A DNA stretch of 42,749 nucleotides, from contig WTHR01000192.1 of NCBI GenBank assembly GCA_011523045.1, positions 1-42,749 of the forward strand, in the 5' to 3' direction. Under the pieces are notes generated by a model. It saw only the letters and a program-made list of their open reading frames with translations, did no database searches and was not told where the DNA came from. Positions 31,914 to 40,991 of the stretch are shown piece by piece. The position numbers and the translations under genes were made by a program. This stretch comes from Gammaproteobacteria bacterium. Lineage in GTDB: Bacteria; Pseudomonadota; Gammaproteobacteria; Arenicellales; UBA868. How positions within the stretch are numbered: the stretch's first letter is position 1; the number at the start of each line of letters is the position of its first letter.

Positions 31914-32672
31914 ATGGACAATCCCGTTATCAAAGTGGCAGATATCGAGGCACCTGCCCGTTGTGTGGTCTTCGACAAGGACGGCACCCTGATCGATTTC
32001 CACGCCATCTGGGGACCCAGACTCGCTAGAGGTGCTACGGCGCTTGCCGAGGCCGCAGATCTTGGTGATAAGTTTCTGGCGCACCTGTATCGTGCAGCGG
32101 GCTATGACCCCGATAACGGGATGACATCGGGACAGGGGCCCCTTGCCACAGCGCCGCTGCACCAGTTCACGGTGATCGCGGCGAGCGTGATCTACCAGCA
32201 CGGTATCATCTGGGACAGAGCGCTCGAGCTCAGCCAAAACTACATCGGCGAGGCGATGACTGCCAAACCCGCGGCAGAGGAAATCATTCCTAAAGGCCCA
32301 CTTATCCATTCTCTGCAACAGCTCAAGGACGCAGACATCCAAACCGCCATCGCTACCACCGACAATCGATCCGCGACGGAAGCGATGATCGGCACAATCG
32401 GTCTTGCGACGTTCTTTGCTGACATCAGGTGCGGTGACGACGCCGGTCCCGTCAAGCCCGATACCGGCGTTCTCGAAAGCATTGCGATGGGGCTTAAGCT
32501 GAAGGTCGTGGATCTCATCATGGTCGGTGACACGGTGAGTGATCTCGCGATGGCGCGCAAGGCAGGGGCTGCGCTGTGCGTTGGAGTGACCGGCGGCGCG
32601 GGCAGTGTTGCGCAGTTACAACCGCACGCTGACGTGCTGATTGAGGATATCGGACAGATCCGCCCTGCTTGA
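31914..32672 (+). CDS. HAD family hydrolase (phosphoglycolate phosphatase-like)
   Basis: ORF 31860..32672; likely start MDNPVIKVADIEAPARCVVFDKDGTLIDFHAIWGPR; VKPDTGVLESIAMGL, DLIMVGDTVSDLAMARKAGAALCVGVTGG. Confidence 0.9.
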   Translation: MDNPVIKVADIEAPARCVVFDKDGTLIDFHAIWGPRLARGATALAEAADLGDKFLAHLYRAAGYDPDNGMTSGQGPLATAPLHQFTVIAASVIYQHGIIWDRALELSQNYIGEAMTAKPAAEEIIPKGPLIHSLQQLKDADIQTAIATTDNRSATEAMIGTIGLATFFADIRCGDDAGPVKPDTGVLESIAMGLKLKVVDLIMVGDTVSDLAMARKAGAALCVGVTGGAGSVAQLQPHADVLIEDIGQIRPA

Positions 32673-32677
32673 GGAAA

Positions 32678-33202
32678 CTAGCCCGGCTGACGCAGAAAAC
32701 GTTCCTGGGTGGCGGACTCGATGGCACCTGGCCTTGCAGCACGGACCCGGTGAATAGCAGTATCCGCATCATGGCCCGCCATCATCAGAAGCCGTGCCGC
32801 CACGGTCCCGGTTCGGCCCAGCCCGGCCGCACAATGCAGCAGAATGCGACCTCCCTGACTCACTAAACCAAACCACTGACCCAATAAGGAACCCTCTTCC
32901 GCCTCCTCAGAGGGCGCTGAGAGATCCCGGATAGGATGATGCTGCCACTGAAATCTTCTTTCAAACTCTTCGGGCAGTTGCGCCACACCCAAAAAATCAA
33001 ATTCATGCAGCTCAACAAGGGAGATCACCAAATCGGGCTGCCACTCGCTGACCATTGCCAGATCTTCGGAAAGATCTCTGGGGCGATGAACGCCGTCGTT
33101 ATGCTGCTCGATCCGTCCGGGGCAACAGCACATACCCACTACACCGCCGCCATCTCCCACCGTAACCGTATTGATCTCCAGAGGCGCGCCGGGGGACTGC
33201 AT
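32678..33202 (-). CDS. Protein-tyrosine / dual-specificity phosphatase family protein
   Basis: Cys-based phosphatase loop LLHCAAGLGRTGTVAARLLM preceded by VISLVELHEF and HHPIRDLSAPS. Confidence 0.88.
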   Translation of the reverse strand: MQSPGAPLEINTVTVGDGGGVVGMCCCPGRIEQHNDGVHRPRDLSEDLAMVSEWQPDLVISLVELHEFDFLGVAQLPEEFERRFQWQHHPIRDLSAPSEEAEEGSLLGQWFGLVSQGGRILLHCAAGLGRTGTVAARLLMMAGHDADTAIHRVRAARPGAIESATQERFLRQPG

Positions 33203-33213
33203 TAGAGAATGAG

Positions 33214-33633
33214 TTACCAGGATCCCGTGTTAGCCATGGACAGCCAAGGTTCGGCCGGAGGCAGAGCCTCACCTTTTTGCAGCAGTTCAACTGAGATACC
33301 GTCCGGAGAACGGACAAAAGCCATACGACCATCCCGTGGCGGACGGTTGATAACCACACCCTCCGCCATCAAGTGCCGGCACAGATCGTAGATATCCTCT
33401 ACCTCGTAGGCCAGGTGTCCAAAATTTCGCCCGCCGCCATAATCTTCCGGATCCCAGTTAAAGGTTAACTCCACCTGGGCGGACTCATCACCAGGGGCCG
33501 CAAGAAAAACATTCGTGAAGCGTCCTTTGGGCTCATCGTAGCGACGCAGTTCAACCAGACCCAGCTTTGCACAGTAAAAATCCAGCGACGCATCAAGGTC
33601 CTTGACCCTGACCATGGTGTGAAGGTATCTCAT
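33214..33633 (-). CDS. VOC family protein, lactoylglutathione lyase (glyoxalase I)-like
   Basis: MRYLHTMVRVKDLDASLDFYCAKLGLVELRRYDEPKGRFTNVFLAAPGDE...VELTFNWDPEDYGGGRNFGHLAYEVEDIYDLC. Confidence 0.88.
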   Translation of the reverse strand: MRYLHTMVRVKDLDASLDFYCAKLGLVELRRYDEPKGRFTNVFLAAPGDESAQVELTFNWDPEDYGGGRNFGHLAYEVEDIYDLCRHLMAEGVVINRPPRDGRMAFVRSPDGISVELLQKGEALPPAEPWLSMANTGSW

Positions 33634-33688
33634 ACTTTTCCTTGTTTTCTTTTGTCCTGCGTTTCCAATAATCTGCCAGCTTGCTTGC

Positions 33689-35407
33689 CTACTTGGCCAC
33701 AGCGACCCGCCACGCCTGCGTGCGCGCCTCGATGCCCCGACTTAGGAGGTAGTGCAGGATTTTGACGCCGGCTGCGGTGTAGAAAATCATCATTCCCATC
33801 GCGGCTGCCGGTGCAATATCACCTGCATCATCCATATTGAGCACCGCGACAGAGGCCAGTGTCGTATGCGGAGAATAGAGAAAAACAACTGCAGAAACTG
33901 TCGTCATCGCATTTACAAAAAGATAAATGCTGATATCCAGAATCGCGGGGGTACAGACAGGTACCGTCACTCTCAGGAAGGTGCGATAGAACGGCTGCTT
34001 CAAAGACGCCGCAACCGACTCAAACTGTGAATCCATCTGCTTCAATGCCGTGGTGGCAGTCAGGTGGCTCACGGTATAGAAATGGGTGATAGTGCTGATC
34101 ACCAGTATCGCCATCGTGTGGTATAAAAAATTGAGCGGGTTCGACGGCGCGTTAAAGAAGAAGATATACGCCAGACCCAATACCAAGCCAGGAATCGCCA
34201 TCGGCAGCATCGCCAGAAACTGAAACGCTCCCCGAATGGGCCCCAACCCCTGACCTTTTTCAACCAGATACGCCCCGGCGAAAACCACTATCGTTCCAAA
34301 CACTGCGGTGTAGGAGGCCATCTCAATCGAATTGAAGTAACTGTCCCAGCCACCTCCATCCATCAGGTCAAACTGGTAATTGCTGAAACCCAGACTCAGG
34401 TTATAGGGAAAAAACTTCACCAGCGCCGCAAACTGGCAGACGCCAAGAATCCCCAGAATAAAAATACTGATGATGATTGAGTAGGTCAGCATCAGGGTGT
34501 CGAACCGCTTGTTTGGAAGCGGTTCAAGAGGCACAGCCCGGGCCGATAGAAGCGCTACCTGTTTTTTCTGGACAATGCGATCCACCAAAAAGGCCAGGCC
34601 TGCTGGAAGCAACAGCACCATCGAGACTACCGCGCCCATCTCGAAGTTCTGCTGCCCGATCACCTGTTTATATATATCCGTCGCGAGAACGTTGAAATCT
34701 CCGCCGATGACCTTGGGCGCGCCGAAGTCCGTTACCGACAGCGTGAAAACAACGAAAGCAGCGCTGATCAATCCGTAGCGTACCCCAGGCAAGGTGACGG
34801 TAAAAAATATCCGCGCGCGGTTGGCACGAAGAGCGGTGGCTGCCTCGTACAGCCTCGCATCAGCAATGGATAACGCAGTGATAATGATGATGAGCGCATG
34901 GGGCAGTGTGAAAAACACTTCAGCAATGACAATACCGATTGGCCCGTAAATCTCATAGCCAAACAACAGTTCGTTGATCAACCCCTGACGGCCGAAAAGA
35001 TAAATCAAGGCGATGCCGGGCAAAAGAGAAGGCACGAGGATCGGGATCATCGCGATCGTCTTGAAGACAGATTTTCCCGGCATGCGACTGCGAGTGAGGG
35101 CGTACGCGAGGATGAAGGCGATCGTCACCGTGATGGTGGTGGTGACCACTCCAATAAAAAGGCTGTTCTGGATCGAATACACCAGAGCCGGAGTATTGAA
35201 ATATTCGAGGTAATTCTGGAACCCGACAAACGCACCCTGTGAATTCTCCAGACTCTTGGAGAACATGACATACAGGGGCAAAGCGAGCGCGATCACCAGA
35301 TAGACCGCGATCACCAGAATAAAGAGCCGCATGGCCCGGTCGTCTGAACTGGATTTACGACGCAGCGGTGATCCGTGAGTGCCGCTCCGATGAGGCATGC
35401 CGGCCAT
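33689..35407 (-). CDS. ABC transporter permease (two fused permease domains), putative 2-aminoethylphosphonate type (PhnU2/AepW-like)
   Basis: ORF 572 aa with two BPD-transport permease repeats (EAATALRANRARIFFTVTLPGVRYGL; ESVAASLKQPFYRTFLRVTVPVCTPAI). Substrate class inferred from the adjacent binding protein. Confidence 0.85.
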   Translation of the reverse strand: MAGMPHRSGTHGSPLRRKSSSDDRAMRLFILVIAVYLVIALALPLYVMFSKSLENSQGAFVGFQNYLEYFNTPALVYSIQNSLFIGVVTTTITVTIAFILAYALTRSRMPGKSVFKTIAMIPILVPSLLPGIALIYLFGRQGLINELLFGYEIYGPIGIVIAEVFFTLPHALIIIITALSIADARLYEAATALRANRARIFFTVTLPGVRYGLISAAFVVFTLSVTDFGAPKVIGGDFNVLATDIYKQVIGQQNFEMGAVVSMVLLLPAGLAFLVDRIVQKKQVALLSARAVPLEPLPNKRFDTLMLTYSIIISIFILGILGVCQFAALVKFFPYNLSLGFSNYQFDLMDGGGWDSYFNSIEMASYTAVFGTIVVFAGAYLVEKGQGLGPIRGAFQFLAMLPMAIPGLVLGLAYIFFFNAPSNPLNFLYHTMAILVISTITHFYTVSHLTATTALKQMDSQFESVAASLKQPFYRTFLRVTVPVCTPAILDISIYLFVNAMTTVSAVVFLYSPHTTLASVAVLNMDDAGDIAPAAAMGMMIFYTAAGVKILHYLLSRGIEARTQAWRVAVAK

Positions 35408-36495
35408 CAGGTGCCTAACGGGTAGAGTCGAATCTTGTCCGCAGGAAAAGTCACCGCAACGGCTGTTTGCGCCACCATCGCCGATGGGTCGATGTTCCCG
35501 GAAGATAAGTCGGCCTGCACCGTTGCCCCGCTTTGGTGGAGCTTCACCGTTGCTCGAACAAAGGCCCCAAGGTATTCCAGGGACTCTATCGTCCCCGGAG
35601 TCTGATTCTGCTCTTCTGCAGATCCAGACTCTTTTGCCTCCAGGTGGATATCCTCGGGCCGTACGGCAAGCTGCACCTGCTGACCCGCCTCGAGGTCCGA
35701 TGTGTCAACAGCAATTTCGGTTGCGTCGAGAAGGCATTTGCCGGAACAGGCGACCTTGGCGCTCAGGAAATTCATGGTTCCAATAAAGTCCGCGACAAAC
35801 TGTGAGGCCGGACTCGCGTAAATCTCCTGGGGCGTTCCGATCTGCTCGATGATCCCATGGTTCATCACAACAATCCGATCGGCCATCGTCAACGCCTCTT
35901 CCTGGTCATGGGTCACCATAATTGTGGTGACCGCCAGGCGCCTTTGCAGGTCCTTGATCTCCATTCTGAGGTGGGCACGCACTTTTGCATCCAGCGCCGA
36001 CAAAGGCTCATCTAACAACAGCAATCCCGGAGAAGTCGCTAACGCCCTCGCCAGGGCAACCCGCTGCTGCTGCCCCCCGGAGAGTTGAGCGGGATATTTT
36101 TTCGCCTGATCGGCAAGATCAACGAGCGCCAGCAACTCGGCAACACGTTGACTGATCTCATCTCGCTGAGCGCGCCGACTCTCGAGACCATAAGCCACAT
36201 TCTTTTCCACCGAGAGATTCGGGAAAAGCGCGTAGGATTGGAAAACGATCCCAAAGTCACGCTCCGCCGGAGGAAGCACCGAGATGTCTGCGCCCGCTTG
36301 GGCAATACTTCCTTGCGTCTGGATATCGAGCCCTGCAATGGCGCGCAGTAAGGTGGTTTTCCCACACCCTGAAGGGCCCAGAAAACACACGAACTCGCCT
36401 TGGAACACCTCGAGGGAAATGTCCCGTAAAGCGGTGAATTGACCAAAGTTCTTGGTCAGATTCTCTATCTTTAGAAATACTTCGCTCATCAGCAC
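35407..36495 (-). CDS. ABC transporter ATP-binding protein, putative 2-aminoethylphosphonate type (PhnT2/AepV-like)
   Basis: Walker A GPSGCGKTTLLRAIAGL, signature LSGGQQQRVALARALA, Walker B LLLLDEPLSALD, TOBE-like C-terminus. TGATG overlap with the permease start. Confidence 0.88.
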   Translation of the reverse strand: MLMSEVFLKIENLTKNFGQFTALRDISLEVFQGEFVCFLGPSGCGKTTLLRAIAGLDIQTQGSIAQAGADISVLPPAERDFGIVFQSYALFPNLSVEKNVAYGLESRRAQRDEISQRVAELLALVDLADQAKKYPAQLSGGQQQRVALARALATSPGLLLLDEPLSALDAKVRAHLRMEIKDLQRRLAVTTIMVTHDQEEALTMADRIVVMNHGIIEQIGTPQEIYASPASQFVADFIGTMNFLSAKVACSGKCLLDATEIAVDTSDLEAGQQVQLAVRPEDIHLEAKESGSAEEQNQTPGTIESLEYLGAFVRATVKLHQSGATVQADLSSGNIDPSAMVAQTAVAVTFPADKIRLYPLGT

Positions 36496-36557
36496 AAAAG
36501 GCTCTGGAGTTTGTGGTTACCCCGCCGCGCAGCAACTGGGCTTTGCCCCAAAATAAA

Positions 36558-36591
36558 ACGGCCGATCACTGGTCACACAGCGACCGGCCGT
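36558..36591 (-). terminator. Rho-independent terminator-like hairpin between the binding-protein gene and the ATPase gene
   Basis: Minus strand ACGGCCGGTC-GCTGTGTGACCAGT-GATCGGCCGT followed by TTTATTTT: 10-bp stem (one G.U) plus T-rich tail. Confidence 0.7.
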
Positions 36592-36612
36592 CAAAACGTC
36601 AGGACTGTGTTC

Positions 36613-37644
36613 CTAGCTCTTTGGTTCCGATTTTGAATCGTAGCGTTTTTGCCACTCGGCAAGAATACGCTTACGGTTTTCTGCCGCCCATTCAAAGTCG
36701 TTGTCGATCATGGCCTGAGGAATATTCTCAGGGAAATGCTCAACCGGCTTGGCGAGGCGCTGGATACCGATAACCGCATAGCCTTCGTTATACATCTTGT
36801 TGGCCTTTTCGCTGACTGACCAATCCACCAGGGTCTTGGCCGCATCAAGCTTCTTGGTTCCCTTTACGATCGCTGTCGCTTCCATGTCCCAGCCGATACC
36901 TTCACTGGGGATAATGACCTCAAGAGGTGCGCCTGCGGCCTTGGACTTTGCGCCTCGGAATGCAAACGACACCCCGATTGCCACCTCGCCTCTTGCGGCC
37001 TGCTTGCAGGGCTTGGAGCCGGAATGGGTGTAATGATCAATGTTCTGATGCAGTTGATCCATGAACGCCCAACCACCGTCTTCGCCAAACATCTGAAGCC
37101 AGCTGGAAACATCAAGAAAGCCCGTTCCGGAGGAATTCGGATTGGGCATTGCGATGTGTCCCTTGTAGACCGGCTTGGTCAGATCCTTCCAGGAGGAAGG
37201 CATTGGCAGGTTGTGCTTGTCGGATTCGACGGTATTTACGCAGACTGCCGCCACCCAAGCGTCCATTCCCGTCCAGGTAGGTGGATTGGATTTATCGCGG
37301 AACTTTGAATCAAGCCCATCCAGCCCATTAGGCGCGTAGGCATGCAGCATTCCCTCCCCTTTCATCAACAGCAGGCTGGTCGCGGCAAGGCCCCATATGA
37401 CATCTGCACGCGGGTTTTCTTTCTCCGCCAACAGCTTTGCCGTTACGATGCCGGTGGAGTCACGGACCCAATTGATTTTTATATCGGGGTGATCTTCATT
37501 AAATCGCGCTGCATATTTTTTAAGGTCCTCAGCCTCGACTGCGGTATAGACCGTAAGTTCCGTCGCAGCAAAGGTGGCATGGCTGAGGCCGAATGCCAAA
37601 GCGGCCGCAAGGCCGACGCGAACACCAGATAAACCGTTTTTCAT
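36613..37644 (-). CDS. ABC transporter substrate-binding protein, putative 2-aminoethylphosphonate-binding (PhnS2/AepX-like)
   Basis: Signal peptide plus ELTVYTAVEAEDLKKYAARFNEDHPDIKINWVRDSTGIVTAKLLAEKENPRADVIWGLAATSLLLMKGEGMLHAYAP, FRDKSNPPTWTGMDAWVAAVCVN. Strong AGGAGG RBS upstream of the ATG. Confidence 0.85.
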   Translation of the reverse strand: MKNGLSGVRVGLAAALAFGLSHATFAATELTVYTAVEAEDLKKYAARFNEDHPDIKINWVRDSTGIVTAKLLAEKENPRADVIWGLAATSLLLMKGEGMLHAYAPNGLDGLDSKFRDKSNPPTWTGMDAWVAAVCVNTVESDKHNLPMPSSWKDLTKPVYKGHIAMPNPNSSGTGFLDVSSWLQMFGEDGGWAFMDQLHQNIDHYTHSGSKPCKQAARGEVAIGVSFAFRGAKSKAAGAPLEVIIPSEGIGWDMEATAIVKGTKKLDAAKTLVDWSVSEKANKMYNEGYAVIGIQRLAKPVEHFPENIPQAMIDNDFEWAAENRKRILAEWQKRYDSKSEPKS

Positions 37645-37714
37645 CTGCTCCTCCTATCAGTTAAGTAAATACGTTACCGGGTACCTCACCGGATGCGTAT
37701 CATCACTATTGTTT

Positions 37715-37732
37715 TTTACAGAAAGATGACAC
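37715..37732 (-). promoter_or_regulatory. Candidate Pho box (PhoB-binding direct repeat) upstream of the phosphonate-type ABC operon
   Basis: Minus strand GTGTCAT-CTTT-CTGTAAA against CTGTCAT-N4-CTGTCAT: 11/14 repeat positions match with the canonical 4-nt spacer, followed 10 nt later by a -10-like GATGAT (37704-37699). Confidence 0.45.
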
Positions 37733-37818
37733 AACGTAGTCCCATAGTAGTGTCTTTGGTTGCTTGAGACAACAAAATGGGTTTTGGCGTGCGAAACTGC
37801 CGCCACGACACTGCTTAC

Positions 37819-38907
37819 CTAGCGATTCACGCTGATTTGTTGCGTTTCGCGGTGTCTGGCCAGGGCCAACTGGATCAATTCATCGATCAGGGCAGGATAG
37901 GCAATACCGCTCGCCTGCCAGAGCCGGGGATACATACTGATGGGCGTAAAACCGGGCATGGTGTTGATCTCGTTCAAGAAAATGTCGCCGGAAGAAGTCA
38001 TAAGGAAATCAACACGTCCGAGACCGGCACAGTCTATCGAGCGAAAGGCATCCACCGACATTCTCTGAATCTCGGCACTGACCGATTCCGGCAGTTCGGC
38101 TGGGACAATCAACTGGGAGCGGTCATCAATATATTTGGTGGTGTAGTCATAGAACTCAGCCCCGGGAATGATCTCTCCGATGACGGAGGCTTTGGGATCA
38201 TCATTACCCAACACGGCGCATTCGAGTTCCCGTGCGTTTTCTACCGAAGCCTCCACCATTATCTTTAGGTCGTAACCTGCAGCAAGATCCATAGCACTCT
38301 CAAGCGACTGGGTGTCGTGCACCTTCGAAATGCCAATACTGGAGCCGAGGTTCACCGGCTTAACGAACAGCGGGTAGCGTAGTTTGGCTTCGATACCTTC
38401 AAGCGTACCCTGACGGTCGACATTCCACGCGCTGCGACGAATCACCAGGTAATCCGTCTGACGCAATCCAGCCTGAGCAAAGACTGCTCGGGCCAACTCT
38501 TTATCCATCCCCACCGCGGATGCGGCTATTCCTGCTCCCACGTACGCGACTTCGACCAGTTCGAGCAGACCCTGCACAGACCCGTCTTCCCCGCGAGGCC
38601 CGTGCAACAGAGGGAATACGACGTCGAAAGCGGCACCGCCCACAGGGTTGCCGTCCAGCGCCACGAGGTCACGCTGACCAGCGCCCAGCTGTACCGGCGA
38701 GCCGTTGCCATTGGAAACCTCGCTCTGCTCCAGCAGAGAGGCGTCACCATCCTCGAGAAACCACTGCCCCGTCCGGGAGATCCCGGCAAGGATCACTTCA
38801 TACTTATCGGCATCAATTGCCTGGTACACCGACCGCGCGGAGACTACCGACACCTCATGCTCGGCGGACTGACCGCCGAACAGCAACAGGACTCGAGTCT
38901 TACTCAT
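37819..38907 (-). CDS. ddl: D-alanine--D-alanine ligase
   Basis: SKTRVLLLFGGQSAEHEVSVVSARSVYQAID, FPLLHGPRGEDGSVQGLLELVEVAYVGAGIAASAVGMDKELAR, FVKPVNLGSSIGISKV, FLNEINTMPGFTPISMYPRLWQASG. Confidence 0.95.
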   Translation of the reverse strand: MSKTRVLLLFGGQSAEHEVSVVSARSVYQAIDADKYEVILAGISRTGQWFLEDGDASLLEQSEVSNGNGSPVQLGAGQRDLVALDGNPVGGAAFDVVFPLLHGPRGEDGSVQGLLELVEVAYVGAGIAASAVGMDKELARAVFAQAGLRQTDYLVIRRSAWNVDRQGTLEGIEAKLRYPLFVKPVNLGSSIGISKVHDTQSLESAMDLAAGYDLKIMVEASVENARELECAVLGNDDPKASVIGEIIPGAEFYDYTTKYIDDRSQLIVPAELPESVSAEIQRMSVDAFRSIDCAGLGRVDFLMTSSGDIFLNEINTMPGFTPISMYPRLWQASGIAYPALIDELIQLALARHRETQQISVNR

Positions 38908-38948
38908 GCCGGGGGAGTCCAAACACTCTGACTGGCTGAAAACCCGGG

Positions 38949-39863
38949 TTAGACCAGGGCGTCCTGCGCGTGCTCCGAGATATGGGCCTCGACATAGTCT
39001 GAGAAGATTTGTCGAGTCTGGCGGGTCACCTCACCGCCGCCAACCGGAAATTCAAGGCGTTCGCCGTCAAGCAGTGTCAGCGAGACCACCGGCATGACCT
39101 CTCGCGTGGCGCTGGTAATAAAACACTCTGTCGCATCGAGCAGTTCATTGACGTGCACATCTTCCTCAAAACTTTCCATCTCGGCAGCTTGAAGTGCGCG
39201 ATGTACGTGTTTCTTGGTCAATCCTTTAAGGTTTCCGGATCCTGGTGTTACCAGTCTGCCACGGATCAGGAACCACACATTGCTGTTCGCAGCTTCCGTA
39301 ACAAAACCATCGCGGTTCAACATGACGCAGTCATCGGCGCCGGCTTCTCTCGCCTCAGTCAGCCCCATAATATTGTTCAGATAGTTTCCGCCTTTGATGT
39401 TGGGGTCGAGGGAATTCACAGGATTACGCCGCACATTGGGAATTGCCATATTGACCCCCCGCTCGTAGAAGACAGGATTCCACGATGGCAAAGCCTTGAC
39501 GATGATGACATACCGGGTCTTGAGGCTTGGATCCGGATATAGGTCAACGGCCCCCTCTCCCCGGGTGATCTGATAACGCACATAAGCATCTGATTCGCGG
39601 GAAATGCCCGCCTCTATAGCAGTTCGGCGAATCTCCTCCAGAAGCTGCTCTCGAGACTGGCTGATCTGCATTTGAATCAGCTGGGCGGAATTCTCAAGAC
39701 GCTCAAAATGGTCCTCGAGGAAAAGCGGCACAGCCCGATAGGTTCGAAACACCTCATACACCGAGTCTCCGTAAAGAAACCCTCGATCCAGAACCGGGAT
39801 CGACGCTTTGTCTGCTGCAGAAATAATGCCATCCACATTTGCGGTAGAGCTGATCATCGGCAA
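38949..39863 (-). CDS. Class IV (BCAT/D-amino acid aminotransferase fold) aminotransferase
   Basis: PVLDRGFLYGDSVYEVFRTYRAVPLFLEDHFERL, NIKGGNYLNNIMGLTEAREAGADDCVMLNRDGFVTEAANSNVWF, PLP fold type IV pattern. Confidence 0.9.
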   Translation of the reverse strand: MPMISSTANVDGIISAADKASIPVLDRGFLYGDSVYEVFRTYRAVPLFLEDHFERLENSAQLIQMQISQSREQLLEEIRRTAIEAGISRESDAYVRYQITRGEGAVDLYPDPSLKTRYVIIVKALPSWNPVFYERGVNMAIPNVRRNPVNSLDPNIKGGNYLNNIMGLTEAREAGADDCVMLNRDGFVTEAANSNVWFLIRGRLVTPGSGNLKGLTKKHVHRALQAAEMESFEEDVHVNELLDATECFITSATREVMPVVSLTLLDGERLEFPVGGGEVTRQTRQIFSDYVEAHISEHAQDALV

Positions 39864-40067
39864 ACACGCTCTCTTGGCGCGGGTAACGCTTTTTGAATCT
39901 TTTCTGTCATTGGACGTTTGCGCTTCGTGACTTGATGGAAGCCATTATGATACCGCTCTTTGCTCTGGGGATCGTGCAGAGCAGAACGTTGTCCAAGAAG
40001 ACAGAATTCGCAATCAAACGAACCTGTACGCTCCCTGGGAAAGAGCAACCCCTTTGAACTGTGTTCT

Positions 40068-40991
40068 ATGTCGATCTCTCAAATTCTAAACAACGGCCAT
40101 CTGGGGCTGGCGAGGTCTGCGTGCCTTCTGGGCGGCGCGCTTTGGGGCGCCTACTGGATCCCCCTCAGGCATCTCGACACAGCTGGGTTTTCGGGAACTC
40201 TTGCTGCAGGACTGATCCACGTCATCCCAGCTCTGATTCTCGTGCCTTTGATGATCTTTCGATACCAGAGTGTTCGTCGAGGCGGGATAGCGCTTCAGGC
40301 GACAGGCGCCGCGATGGGATTGGCTCTTTTGCTTTATTCCACCGCGTTTCTTTATACCGACGTGATCCGAGCCACCCTGCTTTTTTACCTCACCCCGGTT
40401 TGGGGCGCGCTTATCGCTAGGGTCTGGCTCTTTGAGAAAATTTCGGTCGATAGGGTATTCGGAATTGCTTTGGGCTTCGCTGGGATGCTAGTGATTTTCA
40501 ACGTGGATGAGGGAATCCCCCTGCCACAAAATCCCGGCGACTGGATGGGCCTCGCCTCGGGGATCATCTGGGCCATAGCGGCTACGCTGACGAGGCAATT
40601 CCCCGACCAGCCCGCGATTGATGTGGTAACTTCCTGGATGATTTGGGCAAGCCTATTGGCTATTCTGGCACTCGCCATTTTGCCGGCAAATATCAGTATT
40701 CCGCCAGCTGAGGCGTTTATATCTGTGATGCCCTGGCTTATTCCGCTTAGCCTCGGAGTCGTGCTACCGGTCTACCTTGCGGTAACGTGGGGATTGCCTC
40801 AACTGAACCCAGGCACATCCGGGCTCTTGTTTATGACGGAAATCAGCGTTGCGACCATCACCGCTGCTTGGTTAACCAGTGAGGTCATCGGGCCCCGTGA
40901 AATCGCGGGAATCGCGCTGATCAGTCTCGCCGGGCTGTCTGAAGTACTGTTGCCTATGGCGCGAAGAGTGCTTCGCTTGAGCGCACCCTGA
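40068..40991 (+). CDS. DMT/EamA family transporter
   Basis: ORF 39960..40991; likely ATG at 40068 (MSISQILNNGHLGLARSACLLGGALWGAYWIPLRHLDTAG). About 10 hydrophobic segments, two-repeat EamA arrangement. Confidence 0.85.
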   Translation: MSISQILNNGHLGLARSACLLGGALWGAYWIPLRHLDTAGFSGTLAAGLIHVIPALILVPLMIFRYQSVRRGGIALQATGAAMGLALLLYSTAFLYTDVIRATLLFYLTPVWGALIARVWLFEKISVDRVFGIALGFAGMLVIFNVDEGIPLPQNPGDWMGLASGIIWAIAATLTRQFPDQPAIDVVTSWMIWASLLAILALAILPANISIPPAEAFISVMPWLIPLSLGVVLPVYLAVTWGLPQLNPGTSGLLFMTEISVATITAAWLTSEVIGPREIAGIALISLAGLSEVLLPMARRVLRLSAP

